A stretch of DNA of 64,000 nt from positions 864,501 through 928,500 of the forward strand of contig JAODUP010000018.1 in the NCBI GenBank assembly GCA_025642065.1. The letters are read 5' to 3'. The translations under genes and the position numbers were made by a program. The DNA comes from Paralvinella palmiformis (Eukaryota > Annelida > Polychaeta > Terebellida > Alvinellidae). Below, piece by piece: positions 37,372 to 51,174 of the stretch. The stretch's first letter is position 1. The number at the start of each line of letters is the position of its first letter. The notes under the pieces are model-generated. The model searched no databases. It had not been told where the DNA came from and saw nothing but the letters and a program-made list of their open reading frames with translations.

Positions 37372-40300
37372 CACGCGCGCGCGCGACACACACACACACA
37401 CAATGCACATAATGCTTTGGTTGAGAAGTTATGTTGTTGTTGTTATTGAGTTGTTGCCTTTTTAGAAGCTAACTGTTGATCCAGAGCTGTACAATCCACG
37501 CTGTATTCTCGTCTTTGGACTGGAAATCCTGTGTTTAAATAACAGTGACAGACAAACTATGCCCGCAAAGCATTTTAAGTATCCCCGACTCGAGAACAGG
37601 AATACTGTCGGGCATTTGGAGCTTTGACATTGGGTTCAGTTCAGTTGATTGATGTGATTTATATAACATTCTTTGTTTTTAAATTCACTTCAGTACAAGT
37701 AGATTGGACTTTTCCAAGTCTTGATGTATCAAGTTTTTATTGTAACATACCAGTTTCGGTCCGCTTGTCACAAATAATGCGAAGCGCTGCTATTAACGTT
37801 ATAAATAACCAAATAATTTGTACGGCAAACATTAGGTCCAATACAATTGAAAAATGTTAAAATATGACTTTCTCGGCGCCGATCGGATGACGCCATAATA
37901 GGATGCTATTGGCTTTAATAACTGTTGCTTCACGACGGCTGTCCATTACGCAAAGTGATATTCGTAGAGATTGACGATACAGTATTACAGTTTGTTAATT
38001 GGTCCTTTGAAGAAAGATACAGCAATTAAGAGACGGTTATAAATATAGCTTCTCAGAAATTAACTTATTCATTCTCACGATCGTATGCCCTGACTGGCAT
38101 GGCCATGATGTCACACTCAAACACGACGACTATATATAGACATTAAAAGTCACTTCTCTGCAACCGGTTCTCTATGCTATTGCCATTTTCACACGCGCGC
38201 ACACACAGAGACACTGGCATCGTTATTCACGAACTGGCTCATCAACTGACTGATTCTCACTCACTTACTCATTCACTCACCCACCCACCTATCCATTCAT
38301 ATCAAACATAAAACTCATATATAACAGTGATAATACCTATCCAGTAATAATATGCGTGCCAGATATTATATTATGCTAGCTGGAACCTGTACTTCGCGGG
38401 TGAATTTTTGAATAGATTTTTATTTGATATTATTGTTGACAATTAACAATAACTCTCACGAAATAATTTCAGAGAAAATCATTAGTAAAAAAAAGTATGT
38501 TAGCAGTGATTACGTGCGGCGAATATTACCAACCGCGAGTGGCGAATGAGCACAGGGAATCTGGTGTTTACTGCCGAATAGGGTCGGTGCAAATAGGAAA
38601 TAGGAAGTCTCAACTCCTGCCCCCCCCCCCCCGAAACCTTGCCGGAAATACCACACCAGCAACTCCTCCAGGAAGAGTTCGAAAGATGGTTGAGCTCGTG
38701 GAGAAGTTCGTCGATGAAAACGTCTTTCACGTAAATATTTAATACAAATGTGTAAGGCAGACGACTAGATAGAGCTGTTTAACAAAATCCGATAGGTGGC
38801 GCAACGAGCAAGTACAAACGTGCTAAACTAACCTTATTTATTATATCAAGGATTAGCTGGGACCCACATATCGGACGAGACTGTTTGGACACGGTTTTGT
38901 AAGATTTCACCTTTGACAAATATCAATAACCGTCGCAATATAATTTCATTGTAAACGGCTCGCCGAAGGTCAACAAAAGTGTTATAATGCAAAGTACGTC
39001 TACAGCGATTGTGTGCGTGTGTGCGTGCGTGTGTGTGTGTGTTTGTGTGGTGAATATATCCAGCTATCAGTGGCGAATCACCCCGGTGGTGAACGTCCCA
39101 GGAGTCTAACCGGGGAGGCCGCATCAACACCTCGGTGACGAAGAGTTCGAAAGATGTCTGCGCCCATGGAGCAATATTTAACATTATGCGTCGACCTACC
39201 TGCTTAACAAAGCCAGATAAGCGGAACATCGGATAAGTACACAAATGGCCGGCGGCGGCGTCGATCTAAGGAGGCTCCGAAATCGTAATTTTTTTTTTTA
39301 ATTTAACATATTCCGGCATGAGAGCGGGCTTTGAACAAAAATGAAGAAAAGCAAGAAAGGAAGTCGCAAACCGATGGGGTGGGGGTGGGGGGGGGATTTG
39401 GGTTTGTGCACTTTAAGGACAATCTAAGACGAATAGAGTGGCGATAAAACATGACTTTTTTCGGGAGAATTATTTATAACCATCAGTTTGACCCACTCCC
39501 GATCTCCAAATACAGTATTTCCAGCTCTTTTGGAAAAGCCGGAAACCCGATAAAACCGGAAAACACTCATCCCTGCATATTAATGATCAATTAAAGTTTT
39601 AGAATACTAAAACCAAAACAAAATCACCCGTTTACAAATGGCACGGTCAGATCGTAATATATAGGTGACGGGGAGACGGTTCGGAATAAAACGCACAATG
39701 ACGCCCGATTATCAACACCGTACCCAATCTGGATCTTGGCGACTTGTGTCACCCGGATGGTGTCCGATTTTCCCGGATAGCCGACGCCTCAACGTCATTG
39801 TGAGAAATGCGAAGCGAAGAACAAACCCCGGATGTGAGACACAACCATCCGCAGTTCCAAGGTCCAAGGAAACAGCTGGCTTCGAGAACAAAGAACACAG
39901 AAGGTCAAGAAGAATCAAACAGTTTCACAATTGGTAAATAGAGTGGTGTGTTATCAACAATGAGAATCCCGAATGGGTGGTCTCGATTCGGAATAAATCT
40001 CAATCCGATGACTCAGGCCGTGTTTTAGCCACGCGTATACGATAGAATAGACTAGCGCCGATTAACACTGTTATGGACGACAGTTGGTAATTTCTGCTGA
40101 AAAGGGAACTTGCCACATTCTGTCTGACTTGGGGAATGTGTTAAAATCACTTGTTCTCCGGATATCGTAATATTGGAATCTTCTCAAATTCTCACCTGTA
40201 GACAGAAGTGAATTTGTAAATCTGACAAAACGCTACCTAGATTTCCAATTGGTTATATATTTTTTGGTAAAAATGAGACAGTTAGGTGATGACATCTAGA

Positions 40301-40389
40301 TCATCATCTGTATTGGTTTAATACGGAACAAATACAAGTATGGAAAACAAGTGTTATGATCAAGTTTCTAAGTATTAACCCCACCCCCG

Positions 40390-40433
<44 letters not shown>

Positions 40434-40844
40434 TTGTGTGTGTGTGTGCGCGCGCGCGTGCGCGAGGTGGTCGGCATGAACAAGTACCACCCACAACATA
40501 CTACCACATGGCCTACACAACAAACACCAGAAGACGCAAAAATACTATAGATATACATCAATCAGATAACAATTTATCGCATGTTTACAAACTGTCAATC
40601 AAACTCATCTCGCCTTCCGGAAACATAGAGCCGTCTACGCTGAACGTACTTAGCTGGGATTCGTCTAGGATCAGATTCCTGATTCGTACGCTCCCCATGA
40701 AATTAACACGGGATTCCGACCAAACATGTTCCATCATCACGGTTCATGCTGCACTAATTATTACAACACCGTATGACATCGGGGAAACACGCAGCCAGTA
40801 CGAGAGATATGATGTAATCTCGTATTAGGACAACACTTTACGAC

Positions 40845-40875
<31 letters not shown>

Positions 40876-43801
40876 CATGTTTTACGGCCACTTTTGTGCA
40901 CGTGATAGGCTACACGGGCCAAGCGACCTCCAAATGTAATGAAGCGAAGCCAAAGATGAAACAGCCTTCAGGTATATCCACGCCGAGGTTCGAACTCGGG
41001 TGGTGGTGATCTGTGACCCAACGCGCTACCAGTTAGACCACGGGTGCGCCCCCATGCACACAACACTTTACGAAGCGTTCAAGTCGTATTGGATAAAAGA
41101 ACAAGTCCCCAGACCGGGTATGCCAGATGTGTACGAGAGATGAATTTCTCGACAACTAAAGATCACGCCAACACCGTGTACTATAGGATGTTGTGTGAAC
41201 GAATCACCACTTCCTTATTTCCGATGCTAACCACATATGATCGGTTCCATATGGCACCCGGGCGTATCCGTAATAACCAAACAGCCATCGGATTCAATAG
41301 CTGCTAACGGGATCTGAGACGTGCCAGGATCACTCGCGAGGACTTCAACTCGACACAAATCATTATTATGATTTAACAAAGCCCGGGCTTGCCGAGCTAC
41401 CCCCGTTAATTACCTAATACTGTACCCCTGCGGCCATCAAGTGTACCCGCGGCTAAAATAAACATGTCAGTATTACCCAGCGGGTATGTAAATAGACTTG
41501 TGAAGAACTACGACCCTGCGGAAGAACCGACTCTGGGCTGCTTAGATCAACATTCGGGGCATAAATCTAACTCAACCGATGCGTTGTGGTGTTGGCACCG
41601 CGACAGCATTTACAGTGTCAGGGGTATACGGGCTCTGGTTTGGCATTTATGAGCGATGGGGGGGGGGGGGAACGGGATTTCTTTGGACGGTAAAATATTA
41701 TATAATGTAATTGATAATGATGAAATGTGGTCGGAAATCTTAACCAGTTCTCCCATATGGCTTGTGGACATGTGATGTGGATAGACTTGTGGATATGTGA
41801 TGATATACATGAAACTCTCTCTCAGACACACATGCTCAGACGCATGAATGAATACAAGCAAGCACGCACGCACACATCAATCAGAATCTAGCCAGATAAT
41901 TTAAGTGAGATACGGGAGATTAGCTGTTAGAGTACCTCGGGCGCGCACTTCACTTGGCATTTGCCACTTAACCAGAAATCATGTGACCAGTCGTCGGTCA
42001 GAAGAGCGGGCGTCTTTCAACTTACACATCCTTTGCTCCAGTCAACTGTACACGAATACGCTGTAAGTGTGGCAGAAGATGAGTTCGGATGTGTCATGTA
42101 TGAAAGGCTGTATGCTCTCTCCATACTTCGCCGGTAGCTAACACCGTCTAGGACTCGGCATCCTGGAACGCCTAATCCTGGAAGACGATTTCAAAGCACA
42201 CACAGCTTACGGAATGCCCACTGGAGCACATGCCGATTGTGCAAAGGGAAGAAGAATAAAATACACGCCTACACTTTGTGTATACCTGGCTAAGCAGGCG
42301 TGTTTATAATAATAATAAAACCGACTGTGCAAAGCTAAAGCTGTGCTGTGTGTTAGCACGAATATTCTTACGCCAGAGCAAGAAAACAAGTGAATAAATT
42401 ACCAACCGACGACAATAACGCTTCAACTTAACAAGTGATAAAAGTTTTAACAGCCGGATAAAACCAGAACGTCTCCTGTCATATGACAAAGGACGGACAC
42501 TTGAGCATGACGTCACTGTAATGGAACATCACCCACAAATCCTATATGTTGACACCTATACAATACGGCCGTTTTACGGCTTTCGAACCGAGCTCAGCGC
42601 TTAGAAAGTTAAAAAACACACCGGAAACACAATATCCTAGAGTGAAAACACGAATTACAAAACTTAGACTTTCCCATGCTAGCCGTATACTGGACAGGGA
42701 TAAAAACCGCCACGTCTATAGTCTGATTCCCAATGAATCTGAAGAGCTGTTTACAGAGTCAACGTGGTATGACATTTTCAGAGCCAAAGAAAATATTAAG
42801 AAGACATACTGCATCAACAAAAACAGGTGGCGTGTATGGGTTTGTATGAGAGTAAGGCATGACATCCACAACATCATTACCATCACCGAGTTATGAACAT
42901 CAGAAGAGCCAGGTAAATGTAAGAAGAGAAAAGAAAATTTAAAAAAAAAGAGGAAAAGTGGTATGCTTCTGAATACGTCTCCCAAACAGTACCTGTTATG
43001 TTAACGTAAACGAACACATCCCACTAAGGACAGTATAATAATCGCTGGATCATATTCCACACCTGTAACCGTCCTTATTGTTAATTATCCGCCACACAGA
43101 CTGAGAACTAAAGAAGAAGCTACACTGTAACACAGACGGCGACTGTACTGACCTCTACCGGCAGATCAGTACTGACCTCTGCTGGCAGATTAACTACACT
43201 ATCCGGCGTACTGCTAACGCAAAGAAAACAAGATAGAACAGCCAGACTGCTGCCAGCTTAATGAAAAAAATATACGACCGATACGCCGCGAGAAAGACTC
43301 AGCCCATAGAGTGCTATGTAAATGTTCGTATTATTTATTATCACATCGCTGACTTCTAAGTATTAATGGGCCACACTCTAGTTAATGGTAAATCTTTGTC
43401 CACTTTATCATCCGACAGTCACCAACACAACAAAACCTGTAGCCCAAAACCTGAAAATCGATTCACACAACGCCGAAGCGAGATCCCGCTGACACCATCA
43501 CATCTCATTCAGCTCACACCGACTTGTATTAGTTATGAAGATGAGAAATAGATCAAAAATTTTTACGGCAACTCCTGCACACACACACACACACACACAA
43601 AGAGAGAGACACAAAAAAAGAAGAAATCTCATAACCTTCCCGAACAACAAGTTAATTACGTCTCAGCGCTCGTGATTAGGAAAACACGAGAGCGGTGTGC
43701 TGCACGTTATAGCAATCCCACTTGGAGAGAATATACAAACGGGCTGAAATAAACGAGACAGAAAATTAAAGAGAATTTTTTTATCCCCATGTATTGCGTG
43801 C

Positions 43802-43842
<41 letters not shown>

Positions 43843-44103
43843 GTCGATGAACATAGACCCAAAAAATTAACCCATTGTTAATACGCTATCTGCGCAGATT
43901 ACATAAAATGATGTTGTTGTCCAAGTGCATCGCAAAGCTGTGTACTAAGATCAGAATAGCCACAATAGTCTGCATAGGCACCAGACATACACGATGGCGC
44001 ATTGAAAGAATTCGGAGTCTTTATTAAATTTCTGCTTTTCATCATGTACGGCATTAATACAAGCGACTGATCACGAAGTAAAGGTCTCCCCGACTGACAC
44101 ACA

Positions 44104-44152
<49 letters not shown>

Positions 44153-45612
44153 ACTAGACTGATGGGGCTCCGATATTGTGTCGGTTGTACAACAGCATCC
44201 CCATTGATGTGCTTCTTAGACACTGTTCCTCGATGAGCACCTGTTAAAAAAATTATGTCTGCTTGGCTTCATCAATTTGTTTTTAGCTTGAAGTATAATT
44301 TAAAGCGAGTGCCCCGCACTGGCAATGCTTTTATAGTATTGCAATGGGGAAGGGGGAGGTTGATAATTGACAATGTGATTGCGCTGTAACAGACTGCGAC
44401 AGACCAGCAATAATACCATGCACCAGCAGCAGCAGAAGCAGCAGCAGCAACAACAACATCCAAAACAATTATAACATGGATATCCCAGTAGGGGGAGTAA
44501 CGGCATGCCTCGAAGCTACAGACTCATAGAGCTATCTCTTGAGTGAGGGCAGTTTTCCGAGAACAAAACGAGATTAGTGACATTTCAAGAGCGCCAAGTT
44601 TTCGAGAGAGAGAAAAAAGAAGAAATGAATATTACTTATTCACATTAGTCTTTCCATTGGACTAAATCTGATGAAAATATGTTTTCCGAACAGCGACAAA
44701 TTAAAGCAATATACGCGTCAAGTTTATTCGTTTCGTCATACAGCTCTGTACCGCTCTTCACATACTAGAGCTTTCAACGCTACAAGTTGCATGCAAACGT
44801 TCTAGGATGATGATGATGGTAATTGATGTTTTACGGCCACTTTTGTGCACAAGGTAGGCTAAATGGGCCAACCGACCTCCAAAGGTAATGAGACGAAGTA
44901 AAAGACGAAACAACCTTCAGATATGTCCACGCCGGGATTCGAACACGGGTGGTAGTGATCTGTGGTCCAACACGCTACCGCTAGACCACGGAGGCGCCCC
45001 GAAACGTTCTAGGACACTGAATGGCCTAAATTGTGCCGATACGTCGTAATATATCATTCATCCATCCATCCATCCATCCAACGCTATAAGTTCTTCGACA
45101 TCCAATCTCTGCAAGCACTTAACGTCATCTTCCGTCTTAATATTGACATTTCTGCTCATCTCGAGCCCCTCACCGGAACGAGCACCTTCCATGGCATAGT
45201 TTCAAAAACTTATTCGGCACAGAGTCCGGGTTCACTGAACCATGTTGGTGTCTATAAAAACGTCAACCGAAACGTCAAATGGTGGCCACGGAGGTGGAAA
45301 CCAGCTCCCGTGGATACAAAACCCGTCAACTATATACCTGGCCAATTGTTATAAAATGTGTGACAGCATTATCTGAACTTTTTTTCACTGATTTAAATCA
45401 AACGTACAGCGATGCGGTTAAAAAAAACCTCCGCTCTTCTCATTATTGTAGAACAATCTTCTACTTTAAATCACCGTGACTGTCATACATCAATCATACT
45501 TAAAATAATAAATTACTTTGCTGTCGCTAGATACAGTGATAATATTAAAGATGGTAACATTAATCTACGTCCCGCCACATGCTACTACTACTAATAATAA
45601 TAGTAGTTGTTA

Positions 45613-45686
<74 letters not shown>

Positions 45687-48600
45687 TTGGTGTTTTACGG
45701 CTACTTTTGTGCACACGGTAGGCTAAGTCGGCCCGAGCAACCTCCGAAGGTAATGAAGCGAAGTCAAAGATGAAACAACCTTCAGATATGCCCGCGCTGA
45801 GGAGATTCGAACTCAGGTGGTAGTGTGATCTGTGGTCCAACGCGCTACCAACTAGACCACGGGGCGCCCTTTGTATGTCTGTTTGTGTGTGCGTGTGTGT
45901 GTGTGTATCTGCGTGCATCTATCTGGCTATCTTTATGTCCGTCAATCTTTCCGTTTCTATATCCCAGCTAGATTCTGCGCATGTCCTCAGATGCCAGTAC
46001 TTGATCCATTCGCTAGTAAACAACTTAATGGGCAACTCGGAGCTACAAATTTAGCCATTCCATCTCGTTCCCGAAGAAGCAGACCATCAAAGGCTCCCTC
46101 CTTTTTTTTACAAATTCCACTCAAGTTGGGCCAAATAAAGTTCCGGCCTTTCACCTTTGTTCGGTACATTAAAGTCGACATAAAAAAGGGGTCGCCGCCG
46201 CCGCCTCGCAGCGAAGTCCAGTCATTGTACTCAACAGATCCTCAATAGTGGTGAGAAGCTATATCTGGATGGCTGAGGCACCGACGATGATGGCGATGAG
46301 GTAGAATAAAGAACCCTTCTAGCTGAAACATTTAATTACAAACTACATTACCTCGGCGGGCGCAGTGCCCGACACTCGTTTAATAGGCTTAGCTCTGTTC
46401 AAATTATACTTTAAGTGCTGTGGTCGCCTTCTTTACGTCATTGGTAGGGGAAATAAAACAGCAGCAGTTTTACTGTCTTACAGCAACACCATATGTACCG
46501 AATGTGACCGTAACTTGGTTGGGTGTATAATGTGGTGAAAAACAACACATTTTTAGTGAGTGAGTGAGTGAGTGGGTGAGTGAGTACTTTGTTTAGCTTC
46601 GGTGCTGATCAAACCCGTGAAATATACTGACGACAGAATGCTCTCCGGGGAAATAAGATCATCAAATGAAACTTCCTACACGGTACAGATAATGCCCGGA
46701 TGCGATGCCATGACCCATGGTTCTTCGGTTCAGCGTATTACCCACCAACTACATTAGGCTTGGCCGTTGAGAGATCGCCCTTTAACAATGGCACCTCGAC
46801 GTATAAAGTCATCGTCTTCCTTCCGTAAGAGGGACAACATCAATCACAGCGTTGCACGCCTGTTTCAGATTCCGATAACATTAAGATAGGATTCAATTAC
46901 CACCGGGACAAAGACCATAATGGCATCGTGTAAAGTACATACTGAATATAAAGAGAGAAACACCCATCACGCGTTGCATTTGTTTCTGTATATATTAATT
47001 CCTTTAATGGCATCACTGGCAGACATCGCTCGTTCTTAAATACAGTCCCAATGGGAAATCCACTTATCCAGAAGACCTAACGTCATTCAAAATGTTCACC
47101 AACGCATCTCTAACTTGCATAAATTGAGAAAAGCCACCGGGCAGATTGCCGTTCGTGTAGACTGAAAATGGCCAGCGAATAGCGCATCAAACTTTTCGAC
47201 TTAAATCACTCGCAGATGGCTCAGCGCTGAACCTCCCACAGCCCCATAAAGGGACTGACCTCCGAACTTCCCACGGCACCCATCATAATACGTTATTGTT
47301 AATCTAACCGGTAAGCCTCGAAGGATATGACTTAGCAGCCACTTTAAGGTAGCAGCACACAAAGAACCAATCGATGTAACAGATCAACTAGAAGCCGCCG
47401 GCAGCACGGCTTACTCGGTCATCAAAGTACCAGGACCTACTTACCACGGGGCCGTATCAAAGAAATGGTGACAAAGTAGCCAAATTACTGTATCTGTGAT
47501 TGGTTTGTGTGCTGACATACCGCTCGGGGTAATCCCTCGCCATAGTACGGCACATAGGTAGCCTTCATCATCCGCGGCTAGATAACCAGAAGACGTCCTT
47601 CACGTCGAAATCCATCAGCCCGCCATCTCACTGATGGAGGACAGATGAAGGAAAGCAAATCACAACTCAGCTTCTAATCAGCTATTTGTCTGGCCAATTA
47701 TCCGGCTGACAGATATAAATATTTAATAAATCGCTGCGTTATTGCGTTTTCTCCGGTGAATGCCATCGCGCGGATGATGAGTTTCCTGCAAATTATCACT
47801 CGGGTCGGAGTTAACGAAATCGTAGGCCTTCGAGTATTAACAACAGTTGGCCGAATGAAGTGTGGCCATTTGATGAAATAAACAAACGCGTTCTTCCTGC
47901 AGCATTTTATCATTCTACAACTTAGCCGTGTCATACTGTTAGCCATTCACTGATCTGATGGTTAACCGAAACGGTCAAAGCTTTTTTCAGCTGGCCCTTT
48001 CAAATTATTATTATAAAATACTAAATCACAATATTACACAATATTTAGGTAATACAATATTTGCTCAGATTACAGGTATATATAGATAAGTACAAAATAG
48101 TGTGTAGATAATTAGCTGCACATTGAATGTACGTCTTAGACTAAACTCTCTTCAATGACCACCACTATCATCATCATCATCATCATCATCATCCTTATCA
48201 TGACTACCATCACCGTCGTCAGCATCAGTTTTAAAGGGTCAACTTGATCATTTCTGCCCTTCTTATCACATTGCCGTATTATAGCAGGCATCAATTACCA
48301 AACGCCGATATGGTTCCCGATGTATATGACACATCTCTCACCGATGTGTCAAGACAGCTATAGGTGATCGATTTGTCACATCCCGTCACACCTATCCCGC
48401 GGTCACCACGCTCGGTTACAGTCAATGCTCAGCGGGCAAGATGGCGGCAAACAACCCAATACAATATAAACAACATTTAAGTCTGTGGTCAATCCGGAAA
48501 CGGGGAGAATCGCCTAATAAGATAAAGATCCCGGCCGGTATAGCACCGGGGTATTAGGAGATAACATGTCTGGCTGCCAAACCATAGAAAGGTCATCACT

Positions 48601-49329
48601 CACAGCCGAGACCTGGACCATCAATCAGAGTGGGCACACATACAGAGCATATCCGCATATACAGAGAGTTACAGCGGACGTTATCAATTCTCTACAACGT
48701 GATAAAGACTACGATGGCAAAGAGACCATTCTCACTGATTGATGTATGCTATTGCTGAGACCGAGGTTAGTCAACATACTGGCGCAACGGATGGTAGATT
48801 TGATATAACGGTATGTTATTGTGTGTGTGTGTGGGGGGGGGGGTGCTGTTATGCGCACGCGTCAAGTCGGTGGTGGGTGACTTGTGTGTGAGTGATTGAG
48901 TGAATTGAGTTGCTTAGCTTTGGTACTGGTTACACCTGAAACACATGATCGAAAGGTGTCAGCCAGGGGGAAAAATCCCATAAACACACATATCAGCCAG
49001 ATCTGAACCCAAGCTTGGGGGTTTGCTGTACTTTGCTTTAACCATTGTACCATCAGAATTTCCAGTGAGTGAGTGAGTGAGTGAGTGAGTGAGTGAGTGA
49101 GTGAGTGAGTGAGTGAGTGAGTGAGTGAGTGAGTGAGTGAGTGAGTGAGTGAGTGAGTGAGTGAGTCATTCAGTCAGTCACAAGCCAGTGAGTAAAAGTC
49201 TGGCTGATAGTGCAATTGCACACATTATTGCATGCCAATCAATAAAACACACATTTTACAGCTGTAAAAGTGGAAAGGTTATTTCTACAAAAGTAACTAG
49301 AAATATTAAAGCCTACATCCATGTGTCCT

Positions 49330-49368
<39 letters not shown>

Positions 49369-51117
49369 GAGAGAGAGAGACTCTTGTCAGCTGGTAGATC
49401 ATCCTAGCAGATTAACAAAATCTCCACATCTGTGTAAAATAGCGGCCACTTATAACAACGGCCACATAAACAGTAATTAAAGTCACAGTTATGTCGGCAC
49501 AGATGCGTCAGGTTCCGAAAGACGACGAGGACGACACACACACACATACAGGCTGAGGTCAGGACGGAAGCAAGAGTTGGCACCTCATATCTATATGGCG
49601 CGCCTTATCCTCAGAACAACATCATAATGAGGATGTAGACTAGTAGGTAGAAAACAGCGGACAAACCGGTGTCGGATGGTGCCGCAGACTGGAGCACCGT
49701 AAGCCGGTGCTACATCACCCCGAAGGATGTCGATATCATGTGATGTCTAGACGAGAACGACTCGGGAAATGCACATCCTATTTAAGCTCCGGGGTCAATA
49801 CCTATAGCATCTGGTGATAGAGTTTAACACCGGGGGGGGGGGGGTTAAGGCTCGAGAAGCTGATCTTCTTAAAGCCGAATCAATACGGTATAAAGTGGGA
49901 GTTAACAGAGCCCCGGCGAGGTAATAACCACACACAATCTACGCCGTTATAATTCTTCATTACGGTGGCCATGCTCGGCGAAGCGGGATACGAGATATGC
50001 GCTAACGAGGTGCTTTATGGCTGAACATCCCACTCCGTGCTAGCACTAATTAGAAATTAAATGATGCGCTTTTATGGGGAATGGCCTTCGAAAACGTCCA
50101 ATTTTCCCGGGGGGGGGGGTGCTAGTGGATTTGTTATTTAGGCATGCCGCCGTAAATCTGGCAAATAGATTATACAATATAAGCCGAAGTCGACAAAGTA
50201 ACAAGTTAGAAAGGCTATGACTGATTATGTCAGTTTCTTCTATAACGCTCCGTTCAATCAGATATCAGACTTAACATTGTCCGACGGATTTCATACACAA
50301 CTCAATCTCACTGCCGCCGATGGGACACGGCCTACGTGGATTTCTAACACACTTCACGTCCTCATATCATCGCTTCATACATACTAACATACTAGATCTT
50401 TACGTTTCTGCATTATGTGACAATGACGCATCATCTTCGTCGTCGTCATCATCATCATCATCATCATCATCGTCGTCCTATGCATTTTATATTCCCATCA
50501 CTCGGAAGAGATCGAATCATCATTGTCAGCCTGATACAGACCAGGCCACCATCAATCGATAAAGATCTAGTTATCATCGCTCCATACAGAGATTACATCA
50601 TCAAAACCTGTCACTCAATATAGACCAGATCGTCATCACTATATGTAAATTAAGTCATCCTTACTACATACAGATCAGATCTCGTGACAAACAAGTCGGG
50701 CTCAAATTGTATATAATTGGGACCGCCCCCCTCCACTCTCACGAGCACCCCCCCCCTCTCACGAACCCCCCCCCCCCAAATCCACACTTACACCAGTTAG
50801 GAACAGTGTACTGGTTAAAATGTATTTGTTCTAGACATCTGACGCTGGGTTAGATGTAATTAACAGAATGTATTAGCTTTTCCAATATTCATGAAAATGC
50901 AACATGGTATCATTGGTAATTAGTTGAGTTGGGAGTCATTAGCACAAATTCAGATATGAACCGGTATCGAACCCATTACCTGAAGGTTTGCATTACATTG
51001 CTCTATCTAACCAGTGCACCATCTGGTGAATGGCCCCGTCATCTGCAATGGTGATTGAGACACCTTCACATAACTGAATCAGTGAATTGGTTATCATTTA
51101 TATAAAGCGTGTATGTA

Positions 51118-51174
<57 letters not shown>

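Noticed and set aside
42546..42896. 116-codon plus-strand frame with a basic middle part
   Set aside because: No similarity to a family I know and no supporting splice or promoter signal; frames of this size occur by chance in the CpG-rich block.
45031..45354. 107-codon plus-strand frame
   Set aside because: Begins in a TCCA repeat and shows no family motif.
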